From CAVZYN01 sp963779515 (lineage in GTDB: Bacteria > Pseudomonadota > Alphaproteobacteria > Rhizobiales > Hyphomicrobiaceae): a stretch of DNA of 64,000 nucleotides. The stretch lies in the NCBI GenBank assembly GCA_963779515.1, contig CAVZYN010000002.1, positions 868,001 through 932,000 on the forward strand, given 5' to 3'. How positions within the stretch are numbered: position 1 is the first letter of the stretch; each line of letters begins with the position of its first letter. Both the position numbers and the translations under genes were made by a program. The notes under the pieces are model-generated. The model saw only the letters and a list, made by a program, of their open reading frames with translations, did not search any database and was not told the DNA's origin. Of this stretch, positions 1 through 9,025 are shown piece after piece.

Positions 1-57
1 CCTGCTGCTTTGAGCGAGGACGAGCGCACATTTAATGTTCCCTACCGCTTCAAGTAG
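1..57 (+). CDS. C-terminal end of an unidentified protein (partial)
   Basis: The first 19 codons of the window are open in frame 1 and end with TAG at 55-57, giving a tail that reads ...SEDERTFNVPYRFK. The gene starts upstream of the window. Nothing in 18 residues identifies the family. It is called only because the frame runs in from the edge, ends cleanly and lies 180 bases ahead of the next gene on the same strand. It could be chance. Confidence 0.3.
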   Translation, partial: PAALSEDERTFNVPYRFK

Positions 58-236
58 CGGCCACCGGCAACCGAAAGCCGCCGCAATGGCGTGATTACTC
101 GCTGTCGCACGATTGACGTTCTGTGCCGCGCGGTTACCACGTCGGGCGGTGCAGCGACCATCGCGACGTACAATGGCTATAACAAGCCGCGGTCGGGTTA
201 GACCGATTGAATTACCGGCAGAAAGGGAACCGTCGC

Positions 237-899
237 GTGTCAATCGTAAGTGGTCACGCCATCATACAAAAGGGCGATTTCCTGACCGGGCATATCCGCA
301 ATGGTCGCCGCATCGAGGTTTATGGCGATGTCGAAGGCACGATCGAAACCGAGACGCTGGTGATCCACGAAGGCGGCCAGGTGTTCGGAACGGTCAGGGC
401 GCAATCCGTCGACGTGCGTGGCCTGCTGGAAGGTGAGGGCGTCATCAAGACCCTGATCGAGATCGGCGCGACCGGCAGCGTCGTCGGCAACATCCGCTAT
501 GGGCGGATTGCGATGGCGCCCGGCGGCAATCTCAGCGCCGACCTACGCAACATTCCGCCGGAAATCGCCGGCGACTTTCAGATGACCGTCGCCAAGGGCC
601 GTGCTGCCCGGGTGACGACTTCCGACATCACAGCCTTCGACCCAGACGATACGGCCGCCACGCTGCAGTTTCAGGTGACGCGCTGCCTCAATGGCCGCGT
701 TGCATTCGCCGACGCGCCGGGCGCAGCGGTGACACAATTTTCGCAAGTCGATCTCAACGATGGCCGCGTCCATTTCGAACACGATGGTTCCGACTCCATC
801 AGTGCCGGGTTCGATGTGATCGTCACCGATCATGCGGGTGCCACGTCGGGTGCGGCGCGGACGGTCAACGTTTCGGTGCGTCAGGCTTTCGCCGCTTAG
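237..899 (+). CDS. Bactofilin (polymer-forming cytoskeletal protein) with C-terminal cadherin-like domain
   Basis: A 220-residue protein. Residues about 4-95 show the bactofilin right-handed beta-helix pattern of short Gly/Val/Ile strands (HIRNGRRIEVYGDVEGTI, then IEIGATGSVVGNI). Bactofilins self-assemble into cytosolic or membrane-associated filaments that position cell-wall and polarity proteins. Residues about 115-215 look like a different fold: a CSPG/cadherin-type repeat with DITAFDPDD, then VHFEHDGSDS and FDVIVTDHAG. No signal peptide or transmembrane segment is visible. I start at GTG 237 because a GAAAGGGAA ribosome site lies 7 bases upstream; an in-frame TTG at 207 has none. The bactofilin call is firm. 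The second domain is inferred from pattern only and is unusual on a bactofilin. Confidence 0.82.
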   Translation: MSIVSGHAIIQKGDFLTGHIRNGRRIEVYGDVEGTIETETLVIHEGGQVFGTVRAQSVDVRGLLEGEGVIKTLIEIGATGSVVGNIRYGRIAMAPGGNLSADLRNIPPEIAGDFQMTVAKGRAARVTTSDITAFDPDDTAATLQFQVTRCLNGRVAFADAPGAAVTQFSQVDLNDGRVHFEHDGSDSISAGFDVIVTDHAGATSGAARTVNVSVRQAFAA

Positions 900-912
900 G
901 ATGCCGCACGCG

Positions 913-1836
913 CTATGGCCACCGCACCAGGGGCGGCATCGACGAGAGGATGCTTTCAACGTTGCCGCCAGTCTTCAGGCCGAACGTGGTGCCACGGTCG
1001 TAGAGAAGATTGAATTCCACATAGCGGCCACGGCGGACGAGCTGCTCGTCGCGTTCGGCATCGCCATAGGGTTTTGACCAGTTGGCGCGGACGAGGCGCG
1101 GATAGATGTCGCGAAAGGCCCGGCCGACGTCCTGCGTGAACGCGAGGCCCGCCTCCCAACCACCGGCGGTCTCCTCGGGCGTCAAGTAGTCATAGAAGAT
1201 GCCGCCAACACCACGCATCTCCTTGCGGTGCGGCAGATAGAAGTATTCTTCGCACCAGGCCTTGTAGCGCTCGTAATCAGCGACGGCGTGCGCGGCGCAG
1301 GGCGCCTTCATCGCGGCATGAAACGCGATGGTGTCGGGGTCTTCCTGCGTGCGCCTGGCGTCGAGGACCGGCGTCAGATCCGCGCCGCCGCCGAACCACC
1401 ATTTTGAGGTGACGACGAAGCGCGTGTTCATGTGCACGGCGGGGATGTTCGGGTTGTTGGGATGGGCGATCAGCGAGATGCCGCTTGCCCAGAAGCGCGG
1501 ATCGGCTTCGGCGCCGTGCATTTGCTTGCGAAATTCTGGCGCGAACTCGCCGTGCACCGTCGATGTATGAACGCCGACTTTCTCGAATACGCGGCCATGC
1601 AGCATCGACATGACGCCACCGCCACCGGCCGCCCCGGTGTGGTCGGTGCGCTGCCAGGGCTTGCGCGTGAAGCGCGCCGGTTTATCCGCCCCGTGTGGTG
1701 CGGTGGCGGGAAGCTCGGCTTCAAGCGTCTCCAAGGCGTGGCAGATCTCGTCACGCAATTTTTCGAACCACGCGCGTGCAGCGGCTTTGCGGGCATCGAG
1801 GAGTTCAGGCGGCATCACGATTTCGGTGGCTGTCAT
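913..1836 (-). CDS. hemF: Oxygen-dependent coproporphyrinogen III oxidase
   Basis: Catalyses the O2-dependent oxidative decarboxylation of coproporphyrinogen III to protoporphyrinogen IX in cytosolic haem synthesis. The 307-residue protein has the usual family length. Hallmarks are AVHMNTRFVVT followed by WWFGGGADLTP (active-site pocket), YLPHRKEMRGVGGIFYDYL, and the C-terminal YVEFNLLYDRGTTFGLKTGG. I start at ATG 1836 (MTATEIVMPP); the frame is open further upstream to 1971, but that extension is not HemF-like and would run under the start of the divergent ABC gene. The two genes are divergent with about 115 bases between their starts. Confidence 0.97.
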   Translation of the reverse strand: MTATEIVMPPELLDARKAAARAWFEKLRDEICHALETLEAELPATAPHGADKPARFTRKPWQRTDHTGAAGGGGVMSMLHGRVFEKVGVHTSTVHGEFAPEFRKQMHGAEADPRFWASGISLIAHPNNPNIPAVHMNTRFVVTSKWWFGGGADLTPVLDARRTQEDPDTIAFHAAMKAPCAAHAVADYERYKAWCEEYFYLPHRKEMRGVGGIFYDYLTPEETAGGWEAGLAFTQDVGRAFRDIYPRLVRANWSKPYGDAERDEQLVRRGRYVEFNLLYDRGTTFGLKTGGNVESILSSMPPLVRWP

Positions 1837-1951
1837 GCAGATTTCATCGGAGCGGGCATTGCCGGGATTTTCAAGCCCATCGGTGCACCAGTCGCGCGCC
1901 TGGGTCAACTGTCGTGCTTGAGCTCGATCAATTTTCCAGATACCGAAAGAC

Positions 1952-3803
<1,852 letters not shown>

Positions 3804-3820
3804 GACCTGACGGTGGAAAA

Positions 3821-3862
3821 TTGACTTCTGTTTCGTATGAGACTACATTAAATCTCATTCGA
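3821..3862 (+). promoter_or_regulatory. Promoter and operator of the Xre/RES toxin-antitoxin operon
   Basis: A sigma-70-like promoter reads TTGACT (3821-3826), a 17-base spacer, then TACATT (3844-3849). An inverted repeat, TCGTATGAGA (3833-3842) and TCTCATTCGA (3853-3862) with one mismatch and a 10-base gap, covers the -10. It ends 15 bases before ATG 3878. Such placement fits autorepression by the antitoxin. It also argues that the in-frame TTG at 3821 is the -35 box and not a start codon. Confidence 0.6.
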
Positions 3863-3877
3863 GACAGGGCATTTTTC

Positions 3878-4354
3878 ATGCGCGCGCAACCAAAACTTTC
3901 GAGCGGCCGGCCGGACCAGATCTCCGATGCAAGCGGAATTGCTGCGATTCTCGGCCTGCCGCATCCGGCGCGGGTCGACGATCTGGTACTCGTCGCCCAC
4001 GTCGAGAAGGGACTGCCGTCGTCCGCCGTTGAAGCGCTGATTGGAGGCATTGATCCCACCGGCGATCACGTCGCAATCATCGATCTGGTGCCGAAGGCGA
4101 CCTACTTCCGGCGCAAGGCCAAAGGCCAGCCGCTGACGCGCGAACAGAGCGAACGCATCGTTGGTCTGGCGCGCGTCGTGGTCGAATTGCTGCGGCTTTA
4201 TGGCCAGGATAGCGCCCGCGCACTGGCGTTCCTGAGCGCGGCGCATCCACTGCTGAAGGGTCGCGCGCCGCTCGATATGGCGAAGGAGTCGACTTTCGGC
4301 GCCGATATCGTGCTGAAGCTGCTCGGCCGTGCGGACGCAGGGGCGGCCGCTTGA
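3878..4354 (+). CDS. Antitoxin, Xre/MbcA/ParS toxin-binding family
   Basis: A 158-residue protein whose second half carries the MbcA/ParS (DUF2384) toxin-binding region. It has an alpha-helical ...LTREQSERIVGLARVV stretch and the terminal motif HPLLKGRAPLDMA, which in this family packs into the active site of the RES toxin. The N-terminal half (LVAHVEKGLPSSAVEAL) is a degenerate Xre helix-turn-helix. ATG 3878 is preferred because the upstream TTG overlaps the promoter. The toxin gene follows with a 4-base stop/start overlap (TTGA), so the two are translationally coupled. Role: neutralise the downstream NAD-degrading RES toxin and probably bind the inverted repeat at 3833-3862. Confidence 0.9.
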   Translation: MRAQPKLSSGRPDQISDASGIAAILGLPHPARVDDLVLVAHVEKGLPSSAVEALIGGIDPTGDHVAIIDLVPKATYFRRKAKGQPLTREQSERIVGLARVVVELLRLYGQDSARALAFLSAAHPLLKGRAPLDMAKESTFGADIVLKLLGRADAGAAA

Positions 4355-4839
4355 ACCCCAGGCTTTTGCCCGAGCCGATGCGCGTCTTTCGCATTGGCGA
4401 TCCCAACGGGCGCTATCCGATCTACTCGGGCAAGGGCGCGGCGCGGCAAGAAGGCCGCTGGCACGAGCGCGGCCAGGAGGTGATCTATGCCTCCACGCAT
4501 TACTCGACAGCGATGCTGGAAAAGCTCGTGCACTTCAATGGGATTTTGCCCGCGGGCCAACACTTCATCGAGATCACTATCCCGACCAAGGTCTCCTACG
4601 AAGTCGTCACCAAGGATTCTCTCCCGGGCTGGGAGCAGATGGATGGCAGGATCGCACGCCGGTTCGGCGCGTCATGGATCGCCGAAGGACGGTCCGCGCT
4701 GTTGATCGTGCCGAGCGTCGTCGCTCGCGAAGAGACCAACGTCGTGATTAATCCACGCCACGGCGATGCCAGACGCCTCCGCCCCGGCCTCGAAAAGCCA
4801 ATCTGGTGGGATGCCCGGCTGTTCGCCCCCGAGAAGTAG
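4351..4839 (+). CDS. RES-domain toxin
   Basis: A 162-residue RES protein. RES toxins (for example MbcT) consume cellular NAD+ by hydrolysis or phosphorolysis and are held inactive by the MbcA/ParS antitoxin encoded just upstream. Visible features are the N-terminal MRVFRIGDP strand and the EGRWHERGQEVIYAST block, which corresponds to the usual GGRWN...YAS segment with the first Gly and the Asn replaced. A conserved Glu lies in MLEKLVHF, and the family Ser lies in the SALLIVPS strand. The chosen TTG 4351 overlaps the antitoxin stop and has AGGGG about 7 bases upstream; ATG 4378 is an alternative. It is convergent with the next gene, 9 bases away. Confidence 0.9.
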   Translation: MNPRLLPEPMRVFRIGDPNGRYPIYSGKGAARQEGRWHERGQEVIYASTHYSTAMLEKLVHFNGILPAGQHFIEITIPTKVSYEVVTKDSLPGWEQMDGRIARRFGASWIAEGRSALLIVPSVVAREETNVVINPRHGDARRLRPGLEKPIWWDARLFAPEK

Positions 4840-4848
4840 CACCGGGCC

Positions 4849-5976
4849 TCAGCCCCAAACGTCCTTCGCGACATCGACGACGAGTTTGAGCTTCGCCCAT
4901 TGCTCGGCTTCGGCAAGCGTGTTGCCTTCTTCAGTCGAGGCAAAGCCGCATTGCGGCGAGAGGCACAGTTGATCGAGGGGCGCATACTTGGCGGCTTCCT
5001 CGATGCGGCGCTTTAAGATGTCTTTGCTCTCGAGCGTGCCGGTCTTCGACGTGACGAGGCCGAGCACAACGCGCTTGTGGCCGTGGGGCAAGTGGCGCAA
5101 TGGTTCAAATCCACCGGCGCGGTCGCTGTCGTATTCGAGGAAGTAGCCGTCGACGTTCAAGTCGTTGAACAGCATCGCGGCGACCGGCTCATACCCGCCC
5201 GAGGCAACGAAGGTCGAGCGGAAGTTGCCACGGCACAGATGTGTGGTCACCACCATGTCCTTCGGCTTGGCGGCGAGCGCTGTATTGATCACGTCGCGAT
5301 AGATGGCGAGCTGGCGGTCAGGATTGTCACCGCGGTTGAGCAGCATTTCGCGTTGAGCGGGGTCGCAGAGGTAGGCGAGGCTGACATCGTCAAGTTGGAG
5401 GTAGCGGCAGCCCGAGTCATAAAACATCCGGATCGCCTTGCCATAGGCGGCGCCAAGATCCGCATAGAATGCATCAAGCGAGGGATACGTCGTCTGGCTG
5501 ATCACCGAGCGGCCGCCGCGATAGTGCAGCATCGATGGCGAGGGGATCGTCATTTTGGCGACGCGCGTCGTGTTGCATTTCAAGAATTTGAAATGCTGAA
5601 GGTGCGGATGCGCGGCCGAGAACCCGAGTTTTCCGACGCAACGCACCATCCACGGCCGCAACGCGGCGCCCTTGAAGGACACCTGCTTTTGTTGCGCGGC
5701 CGTGGTGCTGTCCATCCAGAAGCCTTCGCAGCCATCGAGATGCTGCAGGAAGTCGAAGTGCCAATACGCGCGCCGGAATTCTCCATCGGTAACCGCGTCG
5801 AGGCCGATCGCTTCCTGCTTGCGGATCAGATTGACGATTTCAACGTCCTCGACCGCGCGGAGTTGGTCGGCGGAAAATTTTCCAGCTTCGTTTGAAGCGC
5901 GCGCATTCTTGAGGGGCACCGAGCGCAGCAGGCTGCCGACCATGTCAGCACGAAAGGGGGGGACGGCGCTTTGCAT
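4849..5976 (-). CDS. MetE-like cobalamin-independent methyltransferase (YxjG/YxjH type)
   Basis: A 375-residue protein related to the C-terminal catalytic half of MetE, which transfers a methyl group to a zinc-bound thiol. Visible: N-terminal DMVGSLLRS, the strand SGCRYLQLDDVSLAYL with the substrate-binding Asp pair, the zinc-ligand region VVTTHLCRGNFR, and LCLSPQCGFAS near the C-terminus with the second zinc Cys. Start at ATG 5976 has GGAGG 7 bases upstream; the in-frame TTG at 5988 lies inside that ribosome site. The length (about half of MetE) matches stand-alone YxjG-type proteins whose true methyl acceptor is usually unknown. Divergent from the Bug receptor gene. Confidence 0.88.
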   Translation of the reverse strand: MQSAVPPFRADMVGSLLRSVPLKNARASNEAGKFSADQLRAVEDVEIVNLIRKQEAIGLDAVTDGEFRRAYWHFDFLQHLDGCEGFWMDSTTAAQQKQVSFKGAALRPWMVRCVGKLGFSAAHPHLQHFKFLKCNTTRVAKMTIPSPSMLHYRGGRSVISQTTYPSLDAFYADLGAAYGKAIRMFYDSGCRYLQLDDVSLAYLCDPAQREMLLNRGDNPDRQLAIYRDVINTALAAKPKDMVVTTHLCRGNFRSTFVASGGYEPVAAMLFNDLNVDGYFLEYDSDRAGGFEPLRHLPHGHKRVVLGLVTSKTGTLESKDILKRRIEEAAKYAPLDQLCLSPQCGFASTEEGNTLAEAEQWAKLKLVVDVAKDVWG

Positions 5977-6129
5977 CCTTGCCTCCAAAATACATCCTGC
6001 ATTGAGGTTGGGCTGAAAGCCTCGACCCGCACAAGCAACAGGATGCGTTGGCAGCTATGCGGCTTGCCGTTTTCGGTGCGGCAAGGCACGATCCTGCCAA
6101 CACTGGTGGAACCCTGGGAGGTCTACGAC

Positions 6130-7104
6130 ATGCGCCGCTCACATATTGGACTTGCTGTTGCCGCAGTGCTGGCGCTCGCGCCTGTCGCGCACGCGCAGGA
6201 TTACCCATCGAAGCCAATCAAGATTCTCGTTGGTTTCGCGCCGGGTGGCGGCACCGACGTGACGACGCGCGTGCTCGCCCCGCGCTTGTCGGAACGGCTC
6301 GGCCAGACCGTGATTGTCGAGAACCGTCCGGGGGCCGCGGGCAACATCGCGACCGAAGCAGCCGTGCGCGCCGCACCGGACGGCTATACGCTGCTGATGG
6401 GGACCATCGCGGCGCTTGCGGTCAACCCGAGCCTCTACGGCAATCTGCCGTTCGATCCGCAAAAGGACCTGACGCCGATCTCGCTCGCGGTCTCGTTGCC
6501 GAACATCATCGTCACGCACCCATCGTTGCCCGTGAAGACGTTGCCGGAGTTGATCGCGCATTCGAAGGCGAAGCCCGGAACCCTTAATTACTCGACGTCC
6601 GGATCGGGTTCGGCTGGCCACCTCGCTGGCGAGCTCTTCAAACAGCTGACGCAGACGGACTTCGCGCACATCCCCTACAAGGGTGGCGCACCGGCCATGA
6701 CGGATCTGGTGGCGGGGCAGGTGAACATGAGCTTTGCCGCGGCAACCGGGGCGATCCCGCAGATCAAGGCGGGCAAGATCAATGCACTCGCCGTGACGAC
6801 GCTGAAGCGCTCCGCGACGCTGCCGGATGTGCCGACCGTCGAAGAGGCCGCCGGGCTGAAGGGATACGAATCCAACAATTGGTATGGGCTCGTCGGGCCT
6901 GCCAACCTACCGCGTCCGATCGTCGAAAAACTGCATGCCGCGATGGTCGCGACGCTCAACGAACCGGAGATCAAGGCCAAGCTGCTGGCGCAGGGGCTGG
7001 ACGCTTCGCCGAGCCCGACGCCGGAGGCCTTTGGCGCCTACATCAAGAAAGAAACCGAAACCTGGTCCAAGGTCGTCAAGTCGACGGGCGCGAAAGTCGA
7101 GTGA
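6130..7104 (+). CDS. Tripartite tricarboxylate transporter substrate-binding protein (Bug/TctC family)
   Basis: A 324-residue periplasmic solute receptor. The signal peptide spans about residues 1-24 with cleavage after AHA. The mature protein starts DYPSKPIKILVGFAPGGGTD, the family signature, followed by NRPGAAGNIATEAAVRAAPDGYTLL and the ligand-loop YKGGAPAMTDLVAGQ. Bug proteins bind carboxylates or other small acids and feed TctAB-type permeases, but no tctA/tctB is nearby, which is common for this expanded family. ATG 6130 has GGGAGG 8 bases upstream. Ligand unknown. Confidence 0.95.
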   Translation: MRRSHIGLAVAAVLALAPVAHAQDYPSKPIKILVGFAPGGGTDVTTRVLAPRLSERLGQTVIVENRPGAAGNIATEAAVRAAPDGYTLLMGTIAALAVNPSLYGNLPFDPQKDLTPISLAVSLPNIIVTHPSLPVKTLPELIAHSKAKPGTLNYSTSGSGSAGHLAGELFKQLTQTDFAHIPYKGGAPAMTDLVAGQVNMSFAAATGAIPQIKAGKINALAVTTLKRSATLPDVPTVEEAAGLKGYESNNWYGLVGPANLPRPIVEKLHAAMVATLNEPEIKAKLLAQGLDASPSPTPEAFGAYIKKETETWSKVVKSTGAKVE

Positions 7105-7155
7105 GGCCACGGCAGGATGACCGTTGGGTAGGGCGCAACGGCGCCTTTCAGTCTA

Positions 7156-7184
7156 TTGATTGCGATACGCGGAAAGCGTACTAT
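7156..7184 (+). promoter_or_regulatory. Promoter with embedded inverted repeat for the 7213-7963 module
   Basis: TTGATT (7156-7161) and TACTAT (7179-7184) are exactly 17 bases apart. The spacer contains a perfect palindrome TACGC-GGAAA-GCGTA (7166-7180) whose right arm enters the -10. It lies 29 bases before the first gene. A repressor bound there would block RNA polymerase, as in autoregulated toxin-antitoxin operons. The HTH protein at 7457-7963 is the obvious candidate. Confidence 0.5.
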
Positions 7185-7212
7185 TAATTGGACGGCCGAT
7201 TGACGAGAGTTC

Positions 7213-7560
7213 ATGCGGTGGTCGCCTCAATCGATCGTTTGGCTGGGTTTGGCGATCGATGCGAGCGAGGGCGATGTGCTCACGGCTCGCATCGGAACGC
7301 CGATCGGCGACGTCGAGATCATGGCCGAGGTCGAGATTGCGGACCGCGTCCTGATCCTGCGTGGGGTTCACGTTCAGGCCGACAGCGGCGCGAACTCTCT
7401 TGGGATCGTCAATCTTCGGGCCATAGCTCAACTGGTTCTTGAAAGGATCGACTGCGATGAAGCGGGGGTTGAAGGAGCGGTTCGCACGACTGGGGCCAAT
7501 CCGGGACATCGACCGCGTGTCCTCCGGTTCACCCGAGACGCTGGTCCTGCGCCCAGCTGA
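7213..7560 (+). CDS. Conserved protein of unknown function, first gene of a toxin-antitoxin-like pair
   Basis: A 115-residue soluble protein I cannot place in a named family. It opens with strand-rich sequence (DVLTARIGTPIGDVEIMAEV), then GVHVQADSGANSLGIVNL, a helix AIAQLVLERIDCDE, and a terminal VEGAVRTTGANPGHRPR with a basic tail. There are no cysteines in likely metal sites, no signal and no membrane segment. It is judged real because the promoter precedes it, the frame stays open through the 104-base overlap with the next gene, and its end (RTTGANPG...LRF) looks conserved rather than random. The order (small unknown first, HTH protein second, shared overlap) resembles HigBA-type operons; a toxin role is inference. 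Confidence 0.68.
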   Translation: MRWSPQSIVWLGLAIDASEGDVLTARIGTPIGDVEIMAEVEIADRVLILRGVHVQADSGANSLGIVNLRAIAQLVLERIDCDEAGVEGAVRTTGANPGHRPRVLRFTRDAGPAPS

Positions 7561-7963
7561 TGGTCTTGCCAAAGTCAAAACAATCACGGCAACGCAGGCA
7601 CTCGCCCGCCGCGGGATGACGTTGTTGAAGGCCAAGCGCGCGATCGAAGGCATGGTCGAGCAAGGAGAATCCATTGCGCACGTACCAACGGTCGATAACC
7701 CAGCAGCACTTGCGCGCGAGTTGCGAAAGGCGGGTGTCGATGCTCGGCGAGTTGCGAGTTCGCCCGTTGATGTGAAGGTGATCCGCGCGGCGCTGGGTCT
7801 CACGCAAGAGGAGTTTGCTCGGCGCTACGGTCTCGACATCGATGCCGTGCAGAATTGGGAGCAGGGCCGCTGCAAACCAGATCGGCCGGCTCAAGCCTAC
7901 CTTCGTGCCATTGCTGCTGCCCCACGTGACGTCGCCGCGGCTCAAGAAGAAGAGATGGTGTGA
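7457..7963 (+). CDS. Helix-turn-helix regulator / candidate antitoxin
   Basis: A 168-residue protein. Residues about 105-150 form an XRE-type helix-turn-helix of the NadS/HigA sort: IRAALGLTQEEFARRYGLD followed by VQNWEQGRCKPDRPA. The N-terminal half (TATQALARRGMTLLKAKRAI, then ALARELRKAGVDA) loosely resembles the ribosomal L7/L12 C-terminal fold. That is a pattern impression only. Start chosen at ATG 7457 (MKRGLKERF); an in-frame start at 7439 adds six residues. The gene overlaps its upstream partner by 104 bases and is followed directly by a strong hairpin. It probably represses the palindromic promoter at 7156-7184. Confidence 0.82.
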   Translation: MKRGLKERFARLGPIRDIDRVSSGSPETLVLRPADGLAKVKTITATQALARRGMTLLKAKRAIEGMVEQGESIAHVPTVDNPAALARELRKAGVDARRVASSPVDVKVIRAALGLTQEEFARRYGLDIDAVQNWEQGRCKPDRPAQAYLRAIAAAPRDVAAAQEEEMV

Positions 7964-7971
7964 AACGAGAA

Positions 7972-7997
7972 AGGGCCAGATCTGCTGATCTGGCCCT
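7972..7997. terminator. Hairpin terminator between convergent genes
   Basis: A perfect 11-base stem, AGGGCCAGATC (7972-7982) and GATCTGGCCCT (7987-7997), with a 4-base loop. It starts 9 bases after the HTH gene stop and 40 bases from the end of the opposing PRC-barrel gene. Neither side has a long T run, but the minus-strand side continues TTCTCGTTTC. It may serve both genes. Confidence 0.65.
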
Positions 7998-8037
7998 CGT
8001 CTATTCTAATACGCGTGTGCGAGAAGGACCGAAAAAT

Positions 8038-8667
8038 TTACTGCGGCTTCGGTGCGGCTTTCTCTTTGGCCTGCTCGAACAGCGACTTGCCCTTCTCGGC
8101 AGCCGCCTTTCCGAGTTCTTTTGTCTTGTCGACCGCCGAGCCGCCGACTTCCTTCGCCTTCTCGAGTGCGGGACCAGACAATTCCTTCGTTTTGTCCGTC
8201 AGTTCCTTCGCCTTTTCCTTGGCGCGCTCCAGCAGCGACTTGCGGGCTTCCGCGCGCTCATAGGGTTGCACCGCGGCGAGTACGTCCTTGGTTGCTTCCG
8301 GCAGCGAGATGGTGGTCTTGCCGTCCTTCTTCTCGACTTTCAGCGCGCTATAGCGGACGCCGATTTTCTTTTCGCCCGCGCCGAGGAACCCGCCGACGCC
8401 CATGATGACGCCCTCGATCTCATTCGATGAGTTCATGATCAGGTCTTCGACATCGCCGATGATCTGGCCGTCCTTATTGTAGATCTTGGCGCCGAGGATT
8501 TTGTCCTTGGCGAGGTACTGTTGCGGACCCTGACCTTTGTAAAAGACCTTGGTCGGGATCTGCACGGTGGCGGCGGACGTGGCCGGCGCCGGCGCCTTCT
8601 GCTGGGCGAGCACTGGGGCAACGCCGAGTGCCGCCAAAGCCGTCAATGTGAGTGCGATTTTCTTCAT
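8038..8667 (-). CDS. Secreted PRC-barrel domain protein with charged helical tail
   Basis: A 209-residue exported protein. The signal peptide covers about residues 1-21 (MKKIALTLTALAALGVAPVLA). A PRC-barrel beta domain follows at about 50-125 (LAKDKILGAKIYNKDGQIIG, then IEGVIMGVGGFLGAGEKKI). The C-terminal 75 residues are a Lys/Glu/Ala-rich amphipathic helix with repeated KAKELTDKTKEL and KAKEVGGSAVDKTKEL units, resembling LEA-like or CsbD-like stress proteins. Function unknown; periplasmic PRC proteins in rhizobia are often linked to stress. A FixK/FNR-type box lies 180 bases upstream. Confidence 0.88.
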   Translation of the reverse strand: MKKIALTLTALAALGVAPVLAQQKAPAPATSAATVQIPTKVFYKGQGPQQYLAKDKILGAKIYNKDGQIIGDVEDLIMNSSNEIEGVIMGVGGFLGAGEKKIGVRYSALKVEKKDGKTTISLPEATKDVLAAVQPYERAEARKSLLERAKEKAKELTDKTKELSGPALEKAKEVGGSAVDKTKELGKAAAEKGKSLFEQAKEKAAPKPQ

Positions 8668-8846
8668 CTCATGACCTCATTCGTTTTGGTTGGCCCACGC
8701 GTTGCGAGCGCGGGTGCGGTGCCTCTCGGCCCCTTATGCGATCGACGCCATAAGGGTGATTCATGGCCACAGCAAGTCAGGATCCACACCTATTGGCCTC
8801 GAGCCCGCACCAAGCGCCAAAGTGTCGCGACGCGCGGCTTAAAATA

Positions 8847-8860
8847 TTGATCCAGATCAA
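8847..8860. promoter_or_regulatory. FNR/FixK-type binding site
   Basis: TTGATCCAGATCAA matches the TTGAT-N4-ATCAA consensus of FNR, Anr and FixK regulators exactly, and its arms are fully symmetric. It lies between the divergent PRC-barrel gene (start 8667) and gyrA (start 9026). Being palindromic it could act on either. The distance to the PRC gene start is 179 bases and to the gyrA start 165 bases. Confidence 0.5.
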
Positions 8861-8897
8861 CTGGTTGATGGCCTCGAAAAGTCGGGCGGCAGCACCA

Positions 8898-8925
8898 TTG
8901 CCGAAGCCTTTTGGCGTGCTATACC
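8898..8925 (+). promoter_or_regulatory. Candidate gyrA promoter
   Basis: TTGCCG (8898-8903), a 16-base spacer and TATACC (8920-8925); each hexamer matches consensus at four of six positions. It lies about 100 bases before the preferred gyrA start and 38 bases downstream of the FixK-like box. A weak call. Confidence 0.35.
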
Positions 8926-9025
8926 ACGCCGACGATTTGCTTTCCTCGCGGTGGTTTCGCGCGTGCATTCGCGGCCTTCCTTAGGCGCGCACGCAGCAGC
9001 CGCCTCACTCAAAAGGCGCTCGATA

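Noticed and set aside
3821..3877. TTG at 3821 as the antitoxin start
   Set aside because: It coincides with a good -35 box, and the promoter plus operator lie between it and ATG 3878.
8951..9025. Extended GyrA N-terminus from GTG 8951
   Set aside because: The 25 extra residues have no gyrase character; GTG 9026 has a ribosome site and gives a normal N-terminus.
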